Below are positions 1 to 7,145 of a stretch of 7,772 bases of DNA, in pieces; the stretch's first letter is position 1; each line of letters begins with the position of its first letter. The position numbers and the translations under genes are program-made. Location: NCBI GenBank assembly GCA_945873015.1, contig CAMCBY010000185.1, positions 1-7,772 on the forward strand, read 5' to 3'. Below the pieces are notes generated by a model. It was given only the letters and a program-made list of their open reading frames with translations. It ran no database searches and was not told the origin of the DNA. Source of the stretch: Klebsiella pneumoniae. GTDB taxonomy: Bacteria; Pseudomonadota; Gammaproteobacteria; Ga0077536.

Positions 1-382
1 GGGCGGCGGAGCTCGTATCGGTTTTGTCGACTACCGACTGGTGGAATTACTCGGCGATGTGCAGCCGGCACACAGCAGCCGCGCGGTGCTCGCGGCGCCC
101 GCGCAACTGGTGGTGGCGTCAGCGCTGGCCGAGGTCGATGCGCCTGCGGCTGTGGTGATTCAACGCGGCCCGCTGGCCAGTTTCAGCGCCGGCAGTCTGG
201 CGCGCCTCGATGCATTGCTGTTGGTACGCGCCGATGGACGCCTCACACGTCTCGATGCCGAGTGGGCCGAGAGCCATCGCAAAGAGGTCAAACTATTGCT
301 GGCCGAGGCCAAGGCCGCTGCCACCCAGGGGCTGGCCGCCAAGGGCGGCGCCGCGCTCAGCCTCGATGAGGACTTGTTATGA
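1..382 (+). CDS. C-terminal part of an unrecognised protein (5' truncated)
   Basis: The reading frame is open from base 2 to a TGA at 380-382 and shows 126 residues; the true start lies left of the window. A GTG at 41 could be taken as a start, but it has no Shine-Dalgarno sequence and the frame stays open upstream of it, beginning GGARIGFVDYRLVELLGD, so an internal Val is more likely. The visible part is rich in Ala and Leu, with alternating hydrophobic stretches that look like beta strands (VIQRGPL, LLLVRADGRL). A charged, probably helical segment follows (AEWAESHRKEVKLLLAEAKA), then a short acidic end (SLDEDLL). There is no membrane segment and no catalytic motif I can name. It is co-directional with the glycosyltransferases and 36 bases upstream of the first, so a role in the same glycan pathway is plausible by context only. 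That this is a real gene is likely, from codon bias and frame; its function is unknown. Confidence 0.7.
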   Translation, partial: GGGARIGFVDYRLVELLGDVQPAHSSRAVLAAPAQLVVASALAEVDAPAAVVIQRGPLASFSAGSLARLDALLLVRADGRLTRLDAEWAESHRKEVKLLLAEAKAAATQGLAAKGGAALSLDEDLL

Positions 383-426
383 AGGCGACGCGCGTCGGCG
401 CGCCGTTACAGGCCGGCCATGAATGA
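379..426 (+). other. possible 15-codon coupling mini-ORF
   Basis: An ATG at 379 overlaps the stop of the preceding gene as ATGA. It opens a frame of 15 codons (MKATRVGAPLQAGHE) that ends with a TGA at 424-426, eight bases into the next glycosyltransferase gene. This would carry ribosomes across the 36-base gap and release them on top of the next start at 419. The peptide itself has no recognisable feature. It could equally be chance, since ATGA overlaps need only one extra base and a short open frame is not rare at this GC content. I regard it as a possible coupling device, not an established gene. Confidence 0.2.
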
Positions 427-1699
427 GGGCCGTCGTGTGTTGATGCTGGTCGGCAACACCTGCGTCAACGACACCCGCGTGTTGAAAGAAGCGCAGTCCC
501 TGAATCAGGCCGGTTATCGGGTCAGCGTGTTGTGTGACAACGACCACGGCCGTCTCGGCGACGCACTACAGGACGGTGTGCAACTGCGGCGTGTGGATAT
601 GTCTGTGCTGGCCTCACTGCCACGCGTTTGCCAGGCACTGGTGAACCGTGTGCGCGGTGCGCATCGGCCCGCGCCCGTGGTGGCGGGCAGTGTGCCGACA
701 CCCCGCGTGACACCGCGCACACCGCGCTGGGTCAACTACGGCCCACTGAAGTTACTGATCAAGTTGCTGCGTCAGCGCGCCATCCGCCGCGTGGCATTAC
801 GTTCGCAGCACGGCGCACAGGTGCGTGTGGTGCACGCACACGATCTCGAAACCTTGTCCGCCGGCGTGGCGCTCGCCACTCAACTCGGTGCGGCGCTGGT
901 GTATGACGCGCACGAACTCGAGCGTCACAGTGTCGGTTTGTCGCGCTTGGAGCGGGTGGTGCTGGGCGCGCTCGAGTCGCGCCATATCCGTGGTGTGGCG
1001 CGGGTCATCACGGTCAGCGATATGATTGCCAGACATCTCGCGCGGGTGTGTGACATCCGCCTGCCGGAAGTGGTGTTGAACAGTCCCAATCTCGCCGAAC
1101 AGCGGCCGGCGGCGCAGGGCCTGCGCGCGCATCTTGCATTGACGGCTGGGCAACCGCTGGCAGTTTATGTCGGGCGTCTCGCCGCCCATCGTGGACTTGA
1201 ACAGCTATTGCCGTCCTTGACTGCCTGGCCGCAATTGCACCTCGCCTGCGTCGGTGGCCGCGACGCGGTCTTTGCCGCCGAACTCGTGCAGAGGGCGCAG
1301 GCGCTCGGTGTCGCTGCGCGCCTGCATCTGGTTGATGCGGTGCCGCCTTTCGAGGTGCTCGATTTCATTCGTTCGGCAGATCTCGCGGTGGTGCTCGTGC
1401 AGGGTGTCTGTCTCAGTTATCTCTATTCGTTACCGAATAAATTATTCGAGGCGAGTTTTGCCGGGCTGCCGGTGTGTGCTTCAGATCTGCCTGAGCAACG
1501 GCGGTTTGTTGAACAGCTCGGCAATGGTGTGCTGGTCGATGGCAACGACAGTGCGGCGATCGCCGCTGGCGTGCGCGAGGTGTATCAACGCCGTGATCAA
1601 TTGCGCCCCGATGCGGCACGGCTGGCGGCGCTCGCGGCCAACTTCGGCTGGCAGGCGCAGAGTCTCAAACTGCTGGCGCTGTACGAGGCATTGCCATGA
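419..1699 (+). CDS. GT4-family glycosyltransferase
   Basis: This is a 426-residue, GT-B fold, retaining glycosyltransferase of family 4 (group 1), expected to move a sugar from a nucleotide donor to a lipid-linked glycan at the cytoplasmic membrane face. The N-terminal acceptor half carries VNDTRVLKEA (residues 16-25), a pattern typical of a subset of polysaccharide GT4 enzymes, then VHAHDLET (138-145) and YDAHELE (162-168). The C-terminal donor half opens with VYVGRL (249-254) and holds SLPNKLFEASFAG, with Glu344 in the place of the second Glu of the EX7E motif. The first Glu of that motif is absent, as in other PNKLFE-type members. The ATG at 419 is preceded by ACAGG at 408-412, six bases away, a modest ribosome site. 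There is no in-frame start between it and the stop at 380-382. The 3' end overlaps the next start by ATGA, implying coupling. Donor and acceptor sugars cannot be read from sequence. Confidence 0.93.
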   Translation: MNEGRRVLMLVGNTCVNDTRVLKEAQSLNQAGYRVSVLCDNDHGRLGDALQDGVQLRRVDMSVLASLPRVCQALVNRVRGAHRPAPVVAGSVPTPRVTPRTPRWVNYGPLKLLIKLLRQRAIRRVALRSQHGAQVRVVHAHDLETLSAGVALATQLGAALVYDAHELERHSVGLSRLERVVLGALESRHIRGVARVITVSDMIARHLARVCDIRLPEVVLNSPNLAEQRPAAQGLRAHLALTAGQPLAVYVGRLAAHRGLEQLLPSLTAWPQLHLACVGGRDAVFAAELVQRAQALGVAARLHLVDAVPPFEVLDFIRSADLAVVLVQGVCLSYLYSLPNKLFEASFAGLPVCASDLPEQRRFVEQLGNGVLVDGNDSAAIAAGVREVYQRRDQLRPDAARLAALAANFGWQAQSLKLLALYEALP

Positions 1700-2856
1700 G
1701 TGCCGAGAGCGGCAGCACCGGCAAGCGCGTCTTGATGAGCAATCTGGTCGATTTCGCACGCGGCGAGGGCGATGCCGGTCATCAATCGGCTTTGCTCGCC
1801 AACTTCAGCGCGATGGGACATGAGGTGCGCATGATGACACCTGCGCGCGCCGGTGCGGCGGCGGCGGTGGCGCGTTTCGGTGCGCTGGCACTGCTGACGC
1901 CCTCGACCACCGCGCTCGGACTGCCGGGCAGTTTTGATGCCTTCTGGCAATTGCCGCGCATCGTCGCGGCACGCCTGCGCTGGCGCCTCGATACCTTGTA
2001 CGTGCGCGTCACCACGTTCTGTTTTGTGCAGGTATTGCTGGCGCGTGCGCTCGGCATGCGGGTGGTGGTTGAACACAACGGCTGGACCGCGAGCGAGCGA
2101 CGTGTGCGCGGCGGCGGTGCGGTCATGATTGCACTGGAACGCTGGAGCCAACTGGCGGCCGCGCGTTATGCCCATCGCTCGCGCTGTGTAACCGACGGCC
2201 TGGCGCGCCTGCTGGTCGAAGGCGGTGTAGCGCGCGAAAAAATTTTTGTGGTCGGCAACGGTGTCGACCTGGATAAATTCAAAGTGCTGCCGGGCGACGC
2301 GCCGGCGCACACACGCTTGCGCTTCGGCTTTATCGGCTTGCTCAATCCGTGGCAGGGTGTGACGACCGCGTTGACAGCATTCAGCGAAGTGCAGCACGAA
2401 CTCGATGCCGAATTGTGGATTGCCGGTGACGGGCCGCTCGCAGAACAACTGCGCGCGCGCGCCAGCGCGCTGAATCTCAGCGAGCGGGTGCGGTTTATCG
2501 GCAAGGTGCCGGCGCCGCAGGCCCCTGAAATCATCAACCAGTTCGATATTGCGCTCGCGCCCTATACCCTCGGCCGCAATGCCGAGATTGGTTCGTCGGC
2601 TATCAAGGTGCGCGATTACGCCGGCTGCGGGCGGCCAGTGATTGCGGCGCGCCTGCCGGGCATCGTCGAACTCGAGGCGGCGGGCTGGCTGTTCACCCAT
2701 ACACCGGACGATGCGACTGACCTCGCGCAGATGATGCGCCGGGTGGCGGCGCTCGGGCGCGACGAACTGGCGCGCATTGGCGCACGCGCGCGTGACTATG
2801 CCGAAGCACATTTCGACTGGCGCCAGATCGCGCGCTCGGTAATCGCTGAATGTTGA
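1696..2856 (+). CDS. GT4-family glycosyltransferase with RDY variant of the donor motif
   Basis: The 386-residue product has the length and layout of a family-4 GT-B glycosyltransferase. After a short polar lead, RVLMSNLVDFARGEGDAGHQ (residues 11-30) begins the acceptor domain. VVEHNGW (about 124-130) lies in it, and the inter-domain region has VVGNGVDLDKF (185-195). The donor domain begins FGFIGLLNPWQGV (210-222) and contains LWIAGDGPL. The usual second Glu of EX7E (as in LFEY) is replaced by Asp307 within IKVRDYAGCGRPV, and Glu297 is the nearest upstream acid. Asp can probably fill the same nucleotide-sugar contact, but this is inference. The ATG at 1696 overlaps the preceding stop (ATGA) and has GAGG at 1685-1688, seven bases upstream, which supports this start. 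It is probably cytoplasmic, peripheral to the membrane, and part of repeat-unit assembly; its substrate is unknown. No signal peptide or membrane span is visible. Confidence 0.92.
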   Translation: MSAESGSTGKRVLMSNLVDFARGEGDAGHQSALLANFSAMGHEVRMMTPARAGAAAAVARFGALALLTPSTTALGLPGSFDAFWQLPRIVAARLRWRLDTLYVRVTTFCFVQVLLARALGMRVVVEHNGWTASERRVRGGGAVMIALERWSQLAAARYAHRSRCVTDGLARLLVEGGVAREKIFVVGNGVDLDKFKVLPGDAPAHTRLRFGFIGLLNPWQGVTTALTAFSEVQHELDAELWIAGDGPLAEQLRARASALNLSERVRFIGKVPAPQAPEIINQFDIALAPYTLGRNAEIGSSAIKVRDYAGCGRPVIAARLPGIVELEAAGWLFTHTPDDATDLAQMMRRVAALGRDELARIGARARDYAEAHFDWRQIARSVIAEC

Positions 2857-2906
2857 TGGCGCGGTCTGTCAGTCGACTTTTGCGGCGCGCCAGGCGATGG
2901 CGGTGA
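2856..2906 (+). other. possible 16-codon coupling mini-ORF
   Basis: An ATG at 2856 shares one base with the TGA of the preceding gene (TGATG). It opens a frame for MARSVSRLLRRARRWR, ending with TGA at 2904-2906. That stop forms a GTGA overlap with an in-frame GTG (2903) of the next glycosyltransferase. The arrangement would pass ribosomes through the 40-base gap. The peptide is strongly basic, but that follows from the CGC/CGG-rich sequence. This may be chance; it is listed because the same layout occurs at the other gap of the cluster. Confidence 0.2.
2891..2894 (+). promoter_or_regulatory. ribosome binding site bearing on the start of the third glycosyltransferase
   Basis: CAGG lies two bases before the ATG at 2897 and eight bases before an in-frame GTG at 2903. 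The spacing favours GTG 2903, which also overlaps the stop of the bridging mini-ORF as GTGA. The choice changes the protein by only two residues, so the conventional ATG is kept for the gene. Confidence 0.35.
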
Positions 2907-4066
2907 GCATACGTCTCGCGCATGTCATCACCGGCCTGGGTGGCGGTGGTGCTGAATTCATGCTGGCGCGTTTGTGCGCGGCGTTGCCGCACGCAGAGTA
3001 TCAAGTGCAGGTGATTTCCCTGACCAGCGGCGGACCTCTCGCCGCACAATTGCGTGCGCAGGGCGTCACGGTGGTTGAACTCGGTCTGCGTGGCGTGCTC
3101 GATGTGCTGCGCGGGGTATGGGCGCTGCGCAGCGCGTTGCGCGCATTCAAACCGGACCTCGTGCAAACCTGGTTATGCCATGCCGATTTGCTCGGCGGTC
3201 TGGTGGCGCGCCTGTCGTTACGGGTGCCGGTGATCTGGGGCGTGCACCAGGCCGACATCGCTACGCACGGCACGCCGGCAACGACTCGCGCGGTGTTGCG
3301 CGCCTGTGCGTGGCTGGCCGACAAAGTGCCTGCGCGGGTGGTGAGTTGTTCCGAGTCCGGGCGCCGCGCGCGTATCGCCGCTGGTTTTCCCGCTGAGCTG
3401 TTCGAAGTCATTACCAACGGGGTCGATCTCGAACGTTTTACGCCTGACCCCAGTGCCGCCGCGAGCTTGCGCCGCGAACTGCATGTCGCCGCCGGCACGC
3501 TGCTGGTGGGCATGCCGGCGCGCTGGCACAGCGACAAGGATCACGCGACCTTGTGTGCCGCCGCGGCCCTGGTGCTGGCGGCGCGTCCCGATACCTGTTT
3601 CGTTTTGTGTGGTGAGGGCATCGATGACGACAATGTCGAATTGATGCGCCTGATTGCCGGCAGCGGGCGTGCCGATGCCTTTCGTTTGTTGGGCTTCCGC
3701 GCCGACATGGGCCACGTGCTGGCGGCGCTCGATGTCGGGGTATTGTCGTCACGCACTGAAGCGTTTCCCAATGTGATTGTCGAGACCATGGCCTGTGCGG
3801 TGCCGTTCGTGGCGACTGCGGTGGGCGATGTGGCCGCCATCATCGGTGATGCGGGCCGCGTGGTCGCAGCCGGTGATGCCGCGGCACTGGCTGGCGCCTT
3901 GCTGGATATCCTCAGGGCGTCGCCCGCGCAACGCCTGGCTCTCGCCCAGCGTGCGCGGCAACGGGCGGTGGCGCATTTCAGTCTCGCCACCGCCGTGGCG
4001 CGTTACATGGCGGTGTATCGCGGCGTGCTCGGCCGCTCGGGAGCTGCGCCATGTGCGGCATCCTAG
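2897..4066 (+). CDS. GT4-family glycosyltransferase with intact EX7E
   Basis: This is a 389-residue family-4 glycosyltransferase. The N-terminus HVITGLGGGGAEFML (residues 9-23) is the glycine-rich loop seen in many polysaccharide GT4 enzymes. LVQTWLCHADLLG (88-100) lies in the acceptor domain, and NGVDLERF (174-181) marks the hinge. The donor domain has GMPARWHSDKDH, CGEGIDDDN and a complete EX7E motif, Glu288 and Glu296, in EAFPNVIVETMACAVP. This is the most canonical of the three upstream GT4 enzymes. The expected role is to add one sugar to an undecaprenyl-diphosphate-linked intermediate in the cytoplasm. ATG 2897 is used here; GTG 2903 is an alternative with better ribosome-site spacing. 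The TAG at 4064-4066 lies inside the following amidotransferase gene, a 16-base overlap. Specificity cannot be assigned. Confidence 0.93.
   Translation: MAVSIRLAHVITGLGGGGAEFMLARLCAALPHAEYQVQVISLTSGGPLAAQLRAQGVTVVELGLRGVLDVLRGVWALRSALRAFKPDLVQTWLCHADLLGGLVARLSLRVPVIWGVHQADIATHGTPATTRAVLRACAWLADKVPARVVSCSESGRRARIAAGFPAELFEVITNGVDLERFTPDPSAAASLRRELHVAAGTLLVGMPARWHSDKDHATLCAAAALVLAARPDTCFVLCGEGIDDDNVELMRLIAGSGRADAFRLLGFRADMGHVLAALDVGVLSSRTEAFPNVIVETMACAVPFVATAVGDVAAIIGDAGRVVAAGDAAALAGALLDILRASPAQRLALAQRARQRAVAHFSLATAVARYMAVYRGVLGRSGAAPCAAS
4039..4043 (+). promoter_or_regulatory. ribosome binding site of the amidotransferase gene
   Basis: GGGAG lies inside the end of the upstream glycosyltransferase gene, seven bases before the ATG at 4051. 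It supports a start that is fixed independently by the need for Cys at position 2 of the amidotransferase. Confidence 0.6.
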
Positions 4067-5994
4067 GCTGGCTCGGCGGCGGCAGCCGCGCACTCGATCA
4101 CGGGCGGGCGGAGCGCGCACTCGACAGTTTGTCTCATCGCGGTCCTGATGCGCGTGGCGTGTGGCAGGATGCGGCGGCGGGCGTGTGGCTCGGGCATCGG
4201 CGCCTGGCGGTGATCGATGTCTCTGCGGCAGGCGCGCAGCCCATGCACTCCCGGTGTCAGCGTTACGTGCTGTCTTTTAACGGCGAGATTTATAACTTCG
4301 CCACCCTGCGCGAGGAACTGCTGCGCGACGGGGTGATGCTGCGCGGTCACTCTGATACCGAAGTACTGCTCGAAACCATCGCGCGTTATGGTCTCGCGGC
4401 AAGTCTGCCACGCTTGAATGGCATGTTCGCGTTTGCGTTGTGGGACAAACAACAACAGGTGCTGCATCTCGCGCGCGATCGGTTCGGCGAGAAACCGCTC
4501 TATTACGGTGTGCTGGACGGTGCGCTGATATTCGCGTCCGAACTGAAAGCCCTGATCGCGCTGCATGGGCGGACGCCGGCTTTAAATCGTGCCGTGCTGG
4601 ACGATTATTTCCGGCGCAACTATGTGCCCGAACCAGACTGCATCTTCACCGGTCTGGCCAAACTGCCGGCCGGCCATATGCTCAGTGTGGCGAATGGCTC
4701 GCTGACAAGTCTGCCGGTCACTTGTGCCTACTGGTCGTTATCAACGCTCATGGACAGCACGCTCACGAACGCGCCCGCCATCGACGACAGCGCAGCCGTT
4801 ACTGCGGTCAACGACAGCCTCGCGCAGGCGGTAAAACTGCGCATGGTGGCTGATGTGCCCCTTGGCGCGCTGTTGTCCGGCGGTATCGATTCGTCGCTGC
4901 TGGTCGCGCTCATGCAGCAGGCTTCCACTCAGCCGGTGCGGACCTTCAGCATCGGCTTTGCCGAAGCCGGTTATGACGAAGCGCCGCATGCGCGTGCCAT
5001 TGCGCGCCATCTCGGCACACTGCACACCGAACAGCGCATCAGCGCCGTCGAAGCGCAGGCGGTGATCCCGCGTCTCGCCGAGATTTACGACGAGCCCTTC
5101 GCCGATTCTTCGCAGATCCCGAGTGTGCTGGTGGCCGAACTTGCGCGGCGTACCGTCACCACCGCCATCAGCGGTGATGGCGGCGATGAACTGTTCGGCG
5201 GTTATCTGCGTTATGGACTCGCGCTGCGTCTGTGGCGGCGCCTGCGGGCGTTGCCCGCGCCACTGCGGGTGGCCATGATCAAGACCATCGAAGGTATCGC
5301 GCCCGGTCACTGGGACCGTCTGTTACTGACCATTGCACCGCTGCTGCCGGCGCGTATGCGTTTCAGCGCACCGGGCGACCGGCTGCATAAACTTGCGCGC
5401 CTCGCCGCTGCCCCGGATCGCGCTGCGATGCATGCCTCCGCCGCTGAGCTCGGACATCGTGGTGGACTGGTGCTGGGTGCGAGCGGCACACGCAAGCTCA
5501 CTGCGCTGGCCCCGACCGCGCTCGACGATGCCGGCGCGATGATGTTCGCCGATACGCTCGATTATCTGCCCGGTGACATCCTGACCAAGGTTGATCGCGC
5601 TTCGATGGCAGCCAGTCTCGAAACCCGCGTGCCGTTTCTCGATAACGACGTGGTGGCCTTGGCGTGGCGTCTGCCGCCGCATATGAAACTGCGCGGCGAC
5701 ACTTCGAAATGGGTGCTGCGTGAAGTGTTGGCGCGTTATGTGCCGCCGGCATTGACCGATCGTGCCAAGGCCGGGTTTGCCGTGCCGCTCGATGCCTGGC
5801 TGCGCGGCGCCCTGCGCGAGTGGGCAGGCGACATGTTGGACGAACAGCGTCTGCGACGCGCGGGTTTGCTCGATGTCGCGCTGGTCGCGCGCCTGTGGCG
5901 TGAGCATCAGTCAGGGCGGCGAAATCACCAGCATGTGTTGTGGGCGCTGGTGATGTTTGAAGCGTGGCGCGAGCGTTGGAGTGTCGGCGCGTGA
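4051..5994 (+). CDS. asnB: AsnB-type glutamine-hydrolysing amidotransferase (asparagine synthase family)
   Basis: The 647-residue product has both halves of the class-II asparagine synthetase family. The N-terminal Ntn glutaminase domain begins MCGILGW, with nucleophile Cys2 exposed after Met removal. Expected glutamine-site residues follow: Arg51 in HRRLAVID, Asn77 in FNGEIYNF and Asp102 in GHSDTEVLLE. The C-terminal ATP pyrophosphatase domain has the PP-loop LSGGIDSS (275-282), SGDGGDELFGGY (374-385), and LTKVDRASMAAS with LETRVPFLD (511-531). Every key residue I looked for is present, so it should be active. Family members convert a carboxylate to an amide using glutamine and ATP, via an acyl-adenylate. 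Because the gene sits among four glycosyltransferases and a nucleotide-sugar reductase, amidation of a uronic acid, as proposed for WbpS-type O-antigen enzymes, is more likely than free asparagine synthesis. That is inference from context. It is longer than E. coli AsnB (about 554 residues) but normal for polysaccharide-locus members. It overlaps the upstream gene by 16 bases and has a good ribosome site. Confidence 0.95.
   Translation: MCGILGWLGGGSRALDHGRAERALDSLSHRGPDARGVWQDAAAGVWLGHRRLAVIDVSAAGAQPMHSRCQRYVLSFNGEIYNFATLREELLRDGVMLRGHSDTEVLLETIARYGLAASLPRLNGMFAFALWDKQQQVLHLARDRFGEKPLYYGVLDGALIFASELKALIALHGRTPALNRAVLDDYFRRNYVPEPDCIFTGLAKLPAGHMLSVANGSLTSLPVTCAYWSLSTLMDSTLTNAPAIDDSAAVTAVNDSLAQAVKLRMVADVPLGALLSGGIDSSLLVALMQQASTQPVRTFSIGFAEAGYDEAPHARAIARHLGTLHTEQRISAVEAQAVIPRLAEIYDEPFADSSQIPSVLVAELARRTVTTAISGDGGDELFGGYLRYGLALRLWRRLRALPAPLRVAMIKTIEGIAPGHWDRLLLTIAPLLPARMRFSAPGDRLHKLARLAAAPDRAAMHASAAELGHRGGLVLGASGTRKLTALAPTALDDAGAMMFADTLDYLPGDILTKVDRASMAASLETRVPFLDNDVVALAWRLPPHMKLRGDTSKWVLREVLARYVPPALTDRAKAGFAVPLDAWLRGALREWAGDMLDEQRLRRAGLLDVALVARLWREHQSGRRNHQHVLWALVMFEAWRERWSVGA
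5978..5981 (+). promoter_or_regulatory. ribosome binding site choosing the GTG start at 5991
   Basis: GGAG lies nine bases upstream of GTG 5991, inside the end of the amidotransferase gene. An earlier in-frame GTG at 5964 has no comparable site and would add nine residues (MARALECRR) not expected before the family's N-terminal strand. The GTGA overlap with the upstream stop also favours 5991. Confidence 0.6.
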
Positions 5995-7145
5995 CAAGCG
6001 AACAAGCGGCGCGTCCCTGTCTGTTGTTTGTGGTCACGGAAGACTGGTATTTCATGTCGCACCGTATCGGTCTTGCGCGGCGCGCGCGGGCTGCCGGATG
6101 GCGCGTGGTGGTGGCGGCGCGCGAAAGTGATCGCGGTGCGGCGCTGCGTGCTGAGGGTGTGGAATTCATCGCACTGCCGTTCGAGCGTGCCTTGACCTAT
6201 CCGTGGCGCGATGCGCGTCTGCTGTGGGCCTTGCGCGGCGTCATAGGCAAGCTGGCCCCGGATCTCGTGCATCTGGTGTCGCTCAAACCGATATTGCTCG
6301 GCGGGCTGGCGTTAGGTTTGACGCCGGCGCGCTGTCCGGCGGTGCTGGCCTTCACCGGCCTTGGGTATATTTTTTCTTCACGCGCGGGACTTGCGCGCCT
6401 GTTGAAACCGCTGGTGGTGCGATTGCTCGGCGCTGTCGCACGACGTGAAGGCGCGTGGGTGCTGGCGCAGAACGAAGACGATCTCGCGCTGCTGTGCGCG
6501 CAAGGTATTGCGCAGCGCGCGCGTGCCAGCATCATCGCCGGCGCCGGGCTCGATCTGAACGAGTTTCCGGCTACGCCATTGCCGCCGCGCGCCAGTGCGC
6601 TGGTGATCCTGCCGGCGCGGGTCTTGCGTGATAAAGGTGTGTATGAATTTGTGGCGGCTGCCGAGCGCGTGCGGGCGTTGCACCCGGAGGTGCGTTTTGC
6701 GCTGGTCGGTGCCCATGACATGGCCAATCCCGGCGCGGTGGATGGCCGCGACCTGGCACATTGGGTAGCGACCGGCGCCGTCGAATGGTGGGGCCACCGG
6801 CGTGACATGGCGGCGGTCTATGCCGAAGCTTACATTGTGTGCCTGCCGTCCTATCGCGAAGGTTTGCCGCGCGCACTGCTCGAAGCCGCCGCCTGCGCGC
6901 GGCCGCTGGTGGCGACCGATGTGCCGGGCTGTCGTGAGATCTGCATCGACGGTGAAACCGGGCTGCGGGTGCCTTCGCATGCGGTTGACGAACTTGCCGA
7001 TGCGCTGCTGCGTATGCTCGATGATGCGCCGCTGGCGCGCGCCTGTGCGCAGGCGGCGCGTGCCAAGGTTGAGCGTGAATTCACCCTCCAACGCATCGGT
7101 GATGAAACCCTCGCGTTATACAAACAACTGAGTCAGCGGCCGTGA
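5991..7145 (+). CDS. GT4-family glycosyltransferase, CapM/PglA-like
   Basis: From GTG 5991 the product is 384 residues. LLFVVTEDWYFMSHR (11-25) is a highly typical opening of CapM/PglA-like GT4 enzymes from capsule and O-antigen loci, and FTGLGYIFSS (121-130) is the second signature of this subgroup. The donor domain has ILPARVLRDKGVYEFV and a complete EX7E motif, Glu290 and Glu298, in REGLPRALLEAAACARPLV, followed by TDVPGCREI and GETGLRVP. It is expected to act at the inner membrane on an undecaprenyl-diphosphate monosaccharide, often adding the second sugar of the repeat unit; the exact sugar is not readable. The start overlaps the amidotransferase stop (GTGA), and the stop overlaps the start of the SDR gene in the same way, so the three genes should be translated in a coupled manner. 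A longer start at GTG 5964 is possible but less well supported. Confidence 0.93.
   Translation: MTSEQAARPCLLFVVTEDWYFMSHRIGLARRARAAGWRVVVAARESDRGAALRAEGVEFIALPFERALTYPWRDARLLWALRGVIGKLAPDLVHLVSLKPILLGGLALGLTPARCPAVLAFTGLGYIFSSRAGLARLLKPLVVRLLGAVARREGAWVLAQNEDDLALLCAQGIAQRARASIIAGAGLDLNEFPATPLPPRASALVILPARVLRDKGVYEFVAAAERVRALHPEVRFALVGAHDMANPGAVDGRDLAHWVATGAVEWWGHRRDMAAVYAEAYIVCLPSYREGLPRALLEAAACARPLVATDVPGCREICIDGETGLRVPSHAVDELADALLRMLDDAPLARACAQAARAKVEREFTLQRIGDETLALYKQLSQRP

Noticed and set aside
41..382. A complete 113-residue gene starting at GTG 41
   Set aside because: The frame is open to the left edge with protein-like sequence and there is no ribosome site before 41, so a truncated longer gene is more likely.
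387..418. Three perfect short palindromes in the first gap (GACGCGCGTC, CGGCGCGCCG, GGCCGGCC), looking like a polylinker or operator
   Set aside because: GGCGCGCC also occurs inside genes (for example at 199, 2212 and 2646) and in the second gap (2884), so it reflects composition. No spacer, tail or conserved arrangement suggests a binding site or a cloning scar.
2237..2247. A6T5 run in a GC-rich gene as a possible slippage or frameshift site
   Set aside because: It encodes the ordinary EKIF lead into the conserved VVGNGVD motif. The frame continues normally on both sides, with no alternative frame product of interest.
1597..2811. A 404-codon open frame on the minus strand across the second GT gene
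   Set aside because: The translation is rich in Arg, His, Gln and Ala with no family motif, and it lies wholly opposite a clear GT4 gene. Long antisense frames are expected at this GC content and codon bias.
419..4066. Recent tandem duplication of the three consecutive GT4 genes
   Set aside because: They share only family-level motifs (such as NGVDL-x-x-F in two of them) and differ in N-terminal signatures and donor motifs. No nucleotide-level repeats were noticed.
6340..6375. Five-base-pair stem CGGTG/CACCG followed by a T6 run, resembling a terminator
   Set aside because: The stem is short, the T run begins about 12 bases after it, and the whole lies within the coding sequence of the fourth GT (the conserved FTGLGYIFSS stretch).
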